NCBI RefSeq assembly: GCF_938028775.1
Contig: NZ_CALIZG010000023.1
Location: 1 to 64,000, forward strand
Direction: 5' to 3'
Source: Mogibacterium diversum_A
GTDB lineage: Bacteria; Bacillota; Clostridia; Peptostreptococcales; Anaerovoracaceae
Length of the DNA stretch: 64,000 bases
Of this stretch, positions 60,805 through 64,000 are shown piece after piece. A program made the translations under genes and the position numbers. The number at the start of each line of letters is the position of its first letter. Position 1 is the first letter of the stretch. The notes under the pieces were generated by a model that saw only the letters and a list, made by a program, of their open reading frames with translations, did not search any database and was not told the origin of the DNA.

Positions 60805-61833
60805 TTACTTTCTCTTAGCTTCTTTAAGTTTCTTATACCACAGAAGCAGTTTTATGTCGGATATTATAAGGACTGCGAGCCAAACTGATCCAGCTCCAGC
60901 TCCAGCAGTTGCTGCATTTGTTACAGTTTCTACAGTTCTGCTTGAAGCTATTCCGCTTCCAGCACTGCCCGAACCGTGCCCCGCTGCACTTGCGCTTGAA
61001 CGACTTGATTCACTAGAATTATTTGCACTATTTGCTGCACTAGCATTGCTTGAATCCGAGATAGCATTTTGATTTACTTGATTTGCTCTTGCTGCTGACG
61101 GAGCTCTGTTCGCACCTCTAACTTTTGTACCCGAAGATATTCTTCTAGCTAAGCTTTGAACCACGTTTGTAGCAGTGCTATGTCCATTTGTGTTTGTTCT
61201 ATCCTCGTTGCCTGCACCAGTGTTTCCACCGCTACCACCATTTCCGCCATTACCGCTATTTCCGATGGTAACTGTAGTCGTCGCTGCATTATTAAATCCG
61301 CTGTTGTTGGCAATTTCTAGCCTATAGCTTCCGCGTAGTGTATCCGGAGTTACGTGGGTCAACCCATTGACTCTCACGAAGTAGTCCTTGCCAAACACTA
61401 TATCCGGTATAACCGTAGCATTTCTGTCTGTATAGAAAGTCATGCTTTTATTGGCAATGTATTCCAGAGCTTGGTCACTATCCATACCACTTATTTCTTC
61501 TGGTAAAATAGTAGAGCTATTCAGAGCATACCCAATGGTGTAGGTAACTCCGTTCTTAGTCACATGTATTACATGCTCGTTATTCGTGTTGTTGTTTGCC
61601 CTATCACCTGATGTTTCTAGATAAGCATCAGGATTAACGGTCTCACCTTCCACGCGATTCTCTAGCAATCCGTTTTCATCAAGCGCCAGAGGCCTATCGG
61701 AATCACCTTCAAGTGCGAAAACATTCATGCTATAAAGCATTAAAAGCAAGCACATCACTAAAATGCGCACTACAGTATCCGCTCGCCGTCGCGTACTAGT
61801 ATTATTTTTGTTCAATTTCCTATTATTACACAT
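60805..61833 (-). CDS. secreted or membrane-anchored Ser/Asn/Gly-rich protein (342 aa)
   Basis: The N-terminus has basic residues (RRRADTVVRI) and a hydrophobic segment (LVMCLLLMLYSMNVFA), a likely signal peptide ending near residue 40. A folded part (about 85-195) contains VTKNGVTYTIGYALNSS and VNGLTHVTPDTLRGSYRLEI, of an X2-like pattern similar to the KPGRYRLEV module of the LRR surface protein. Residues about 200-300 are low-complexity Gly/Asn/Ser. A C-terminal helix (VWLAVLIISDIKLLLWY) with KKLKEAKRK anchors it. No ribosome site beyond AAGA. It follows the LytTR regulator by four bases; I do not recognise the family. Confidence 0.8.
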   Translation of the reverse strand: MCNNRKLNKNNTSTRRRADTVVRILVMCLLLMLYSMNVFALEGDSDRPLALDENGLLENRVEGETVNPDAYLETSGDRANNNTNNEHVIHVTKNGVTYTIGYALNSSTILPEEISGMDSDQALEYIANKSMTFYTDRNATVIPDIVFGKDYFVRVNGLTHVTPDTLRGSYRLEIANNSGFNNAATTTVTIGNSGNGGNGGSGGNTGAGNEDRTNTNGHSTATNVVQSLARRISSGTKVRGANRAPSAARANQVNQNAISDSSNASAANSANNSSESSRSSASAAGHGSGSAGSGIASSRTVETVTNAATAGAGAGSVWLAVLIISDIKLLLWYKKLKEAKRK

Positions 61834-61837
61834 CTTT

Positions 61838-62530
61838 TTAATCTTCTTTTATCTTCTTGATATAGTTTCTGCCCGCTGGAAGCACTGTTCCGTCGCGAAG
61901 TGTCACATCTCTCATAGTCTTCTTGGAAATATAATCAGCATTGACAAGATACGCTCTATGTACACGAACGAAGTTCTTTCCCTCAAGTTCTTCGCTAAGT
62001 TTAGCTAAAGGTGAATAAAAACTAAATTTCGAATCACCGTAATACACTGTTGTAAGCCTTTTATACACCTCGAAATATTTAATTGCCGATAGGTTGATTA
62101 CTCTTGTCTCTCCAGCGCATCTAAGAATGATAACTTCACCGCTTCGCTCACTCTTACGAATGAGGAAATGACTTATTACCTCGCTAAACCTCTCAGATGA
62201 AGTCTTTCCTTTTATCAGATATGCGAGTGCTTCATAGTCATAACCATTAACAGCATAGTCTATAGTACCTGTAAAGAAAACAATCTCACCACCATAGTTC
62301 ATCTCACGTAGCTTCTTTGCTACAGTAATGCCGTCTGGTCCCGGCATCATGATGTCCAGGAATACGATATCAATCCCTATTTCTAAGTCAGGATACTTAA
62401 ATAGTAGTTCGTTGCCTGACTCATACTCAAGCACTTCCAAACCGTCTTCAAAGCTGCCTTTATTCTTGAGCAGTTCCTTGTGGCACCACTCACGTTCTCT
62501 GGCGTTATCATCACAAATTATCGCGTTCAT
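61838..62530 (-). CDS. LytTR-family response regulator (AgrA/ComE-like)
   Basis: 230 aa. Receiver domain with ICDDNAREREW, the phosphoacceptor in DIVFLDIMMPGPDGITVA, and FFTGTIDYAVNGYDYEALAY; then a LytTR DNA-binding domain (VIILRCAGETRVINLSAIKY, FVRVHRAYLVNADYISKK). No cognate histidine kinase lies in the window. GGAGCAACGCTTTAT precedes the ATG. The Rrf2 gene is 23 nt upstream and the secreted-protein gene 4 nt downstream, so they form one operon. LytTR regulators often control peptide-based communication, which would fit a secreted product downstream, but this is inference. Confidence 0.94.
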   Translation of the reverse strand: MNAIICDDNAREREWCHKELLKNKGSFEDGLEVLEYESGNELLFKYPDLEIGIDIVFLDIMMPGPDGITVAKKLREMNYGGEIVFFTGTIDYAVNGYDYEALAYLIKGKTSSERFSEVISHFLIRKSERSGEVIILRCAGETRVINLSAIKYFEVYKRLTTVYYGDSKFSFYSPLAKLSEELEGKNFVRVHRAYLVNADYISKKTMRDVTLRDGTVLPAGRNYIKKIKED

Positions 62531-62553
62531 ATAAAGCGTTGCTCCGCACTACA

Positions 62554-62982
62554 TCAGATGACGTAGTTATCTGCGGTATTCCCCTCCATCAAATCAGCTA
62601 TAGTTATTCCATCTAAATATTCACTAATCAACTTGTCAAGCTCATTCCACATCGGTCTTGTCCGACACTCGAAGGACCTGTCGCACTTGCAGTCTGTCTC
62701 ATCTATACAAGCGACTGGGGCAAGAGTGCCTTCCGTTAACCTAAGTATATCGCCGACGCGATACTCCTCGGGATCCCTATTGAGCTTGTATCCTCCGCCT
62801 TTGCCATGCTGTCCATCGAGCATACCTGATTTAGTTAGAGCCTGCATGATTTTAGTCATATACTTAAGCGACACGTCTTGTCTATCGGCAATTTCCTTCA
62901 TAGGTATGTATTTGCCATTCATATGTTCGGCAAGGTCAATCATCACCCTTATGGCATATCTTCCTCTCGTTGAGACTAACAC
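62554..62982 (-). CDS. Rrf2-family regulator, IscR/CymR-like
   Basis: 142 aa with a GTG start at 62982, after AGGAGGAAACT. Rrf2 winged helix: STRGRYAIRVMIDLAEHMNG, IPMKEIADRQDVSLKYMTKI, HGKGGGYKLNRDP. A Cys cluster CIDETDCKCDRSFEC near residues 92-106 (C-x5-C-x-C-x5-C) resembles the Fe-S ligand loop of IscR. The gene lies downstream of cysK; CymR-type Rrf2 proteins regulate cysteine metabolism, but CymR usually lacks such a cluster. Both roles are possible. First gene of the LytTR operon. Confidence 0.92.
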   Translation of the reverse strand: MLVSTRGRYAIRVMIDLAEHMNGKYIPMKEIADRQDVSLKYMTKIMQALTKSGMLDGQHGKGGGYKLNRDPEEYRVGDILRLTEGTLAPVACIDETDCKCDRSFECRTRPMWNELDKLISEYLDGITIADLMEGNTADNYVI

Positions 62983-63011
62983 AGTTTCCTCCTATTTTCT
63001 AAATCCATTAC

Positions 63012-63040
63012 ATTTTACATTAAGTTTACATGAAACGCAA
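63012..63040 (-). promoter_or_regulatory. promoter of the Rrf2-LytTR operon with direct repeats
   Basis: Minus strand: TTGCGT at 63035-63040, a 17-bp spacer, and TAAAAT at 63012-63017. TTTACAT occurs twice (63014-63020 and 63025-63031), 11 bp apart, within the element, a likely regulator site. Confidence 0.5.
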
Positions 63041-63070
63041 AAATACGGGACAAAAATGTCTAGCCCCGCA
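63038..63070 (-). terminator. terminator after cysK
   Basis: TGCGGGGC (minus strand) pairs with GTCCCGTA (with G-U pairs) and is followed by TTTTTG. It partly overlaps the next promoter. Confidence 0.65.
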
Positions 63071-63116
63071 TTTCCATAATAATTTTCTCTATAATTAATG
63101 ATATGTCAATCAGCTA

Positions 63117-64000
63117 TTATTCCTGAAATAGCGGTGTCGATAGATATCTATCTCCTGTATCAGGCAATAGAACTACGATATTCTTACCTTCATTTTCTGA
63201 CTTTTTAGCAAGCTCGATAGCAGCCCATAATGCTGCACCAGAAGAAATTCCAACCAGTACGCCTTGCTTATGTCCTATTAATCTACCAGTCTCAAAAGCA
63301 TCCTCATTAGTAACAGGAATTATCTCGTCATATATATGTGTGTTAAGGGTTTCAGGCACAAATCCCGCGCCAATTCCCTGAATCTTGTGAGGTGCAGCTT
63401 CACCCTTTGCGAGAGTCTGCGATGCCTCAGGCTCAACAGCAACAATCTTTACATCTTCATTCTTAGACTTCAGATACTCTCCAACGCCTGTCACCGTACC
63501 ACCAGTTCCTACTCCAGCTACAAAGTAATCAACCTTTCCATCTGTATCTTCCCAGATCTCAGGACCAGTAGTATCCCTATGAGCTGCAGGATTAGATGGA
63601 TTGACGAACTGTCCTGGGATATAGCTATTCTCTGTCTCAGCTGCAATCTCCTCAGCCTTAGCGATAGCTCCCTTCATGCCCTTTGCTCCTTCGGTCAGAA
63701 CAAGCTCTGCGCCGTATGCCTTCATAAGCTGTCTTCTCTCTACAGACATAGTCTCAGGCATAACTATTATAGTTTTATAGCCCTTTGCTGCAGCTACAGC
63801 AGCGAGCCCAATACCGGTATTGCCAGAAGTTGGTTCGATAATAGTTGCACCAGGCTTAAGCTTGCCACTAGCCTCTGCATCCTCAATCATTCTCTTTGCG
63901 ATTCTATCTTTAACAGAGCCAGCTGGGTTAAAATACTCAAGCTTAGCGAAAACCCTAGCCTTAAGTCCAAGCTCTTCTTCGATTCTTGTAAGTTCAAGAA
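63117..64000 (-). CDS. cysK: cysteine synthase A (5' part beyond window)
   Basis: About 294 codons visible, with the first few missing off the right edge. The PLP lysine lies in NPAGSVKDRIAKRM near the cut, followed by the phosphate and substrate loop EPTSGNTGIGLAAVAAAKGY and the C-terminal VGISSGAALWAAIELA and LLPDTGDRYLSTPLF. It makes cysteine from O-acetylserine and sulfide. In this family the length is about 305-310 aa, so only 10-20 residues are missing. A terminator follows, then the Rrf2 gene. Confidence 0.95.
   Translation of the reverse strand, partial: LELTRIEEELGLKARVFAKLEYFNPAGSVKDRIAKRMIEDAEASGKLKPGATIIEPTSGNTGIGLAAVAAAKGYKTIIVMPETMSVERRQLMKAYGAELVLTEGAKGMKGAIAKAEEIAAETENSYIPGQFVNPSNPAAHRDTTGPEIWEDTDGKVDYFVAGVGTGGTVTGVGEYLKSKNEDVKIVAVEPEASQTLAKGEAAPHKIQGIGAGFVPETLNTHIYDEIIPVTNEDAFETGRLIGHKQGVLVGISSGAALWAAIELAKKSENEGKNIVVLLPDTGDRYLSTPLFQE

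Overview
The window reads as a chromosome segment of a low-to-moderate G+C, Gram-positive anaerobe of the Clostridia. I infer this from strong AGGAGG-type ribosome sites, GTG/TTG starts, a T-box leader, NiaR, CarD and RadA, the conserved Firmicutes block yacL-ispDF-cysS-mrnC, a rubredoxin-fused glutamate-synthase-like enzyme, an [FeFe]-hydrogenase-like sensor and FeoB. A placement near Mogibacterium or Anaerovoracaceae is only an impression. No rRNA, tRNA, CRISPR array, transposase or phage gene was seen. Most genes lie on the minus strand.

Left edge (1-3.5 kb): the 5' part of a large LXG-domain Rhs/YD-repeat toxin, with two small helical genes just upstream that look like its type VII secretion partners. 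3.5-13 kb: housekeeping genes, reading leftward from carD: carD, yacL, ispDF, proS, a split chromate transporter, cysS, mrnC, thyA, then folA. 13-19 kb: a 1165-aa leucine-rich-repeat surface protein divergent from a two-component system. 19-31 kb: rubredoxin-glutamate synthase, radA, a low-molecular-weight phosphatase, a macro-domain/VWA group, an AI-2E-family permease, a second EF-G-like GTPase and asnS.

30.3-32.8 kb: a small accessory group (Imm26-like, PH-like membrane and CbrC-like proteins). 32.8-37 kb: T-box-thrS, then niaR and a membrane transporter whose promoter carries a perfect 30-bp palindrome. 37-41.5 kb: rarD, pduL, a TRIC-type channel, an Rrf2 regulator and a MATE exporter. 41.7-47.6 kb: two ABC transporter operons, one with a GntR regulator and a 40-bp inverted repeat, the other with its own two-component system. 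47.8-49.8 kb: two overlapping COG0523 metallochaperone-like GTPases, one fused to a TIGR03943-like domain and one with a His/Cys-rich repeat.

50-54.3 kb: rarA, a SpoIIE-type phosphatase and a HydS-like sensory hydrogenase. 54.3-60.5 kb: a hypothetical membrane-anchored protein, an RHH protein, an SPFH protein and an iron-uptake operon (feoA-feoA-feoB, a 28-aa micro-ORF, a Cys-rich FeoB-associated protein and an HMA protein) with DtxR-like boxes. 60.6-64 kb: an Rrf2-LytTR-secreted protein-small membrane protein operon, then cysK cut by the right edge.

The strongest leads for new biology are the LXG-Rhs locus, the NiaR-palindrome transporter, the GTPase-TIGR03943 fusion, the LytTR/secreted-protein operon and the Feo micro-ORF.
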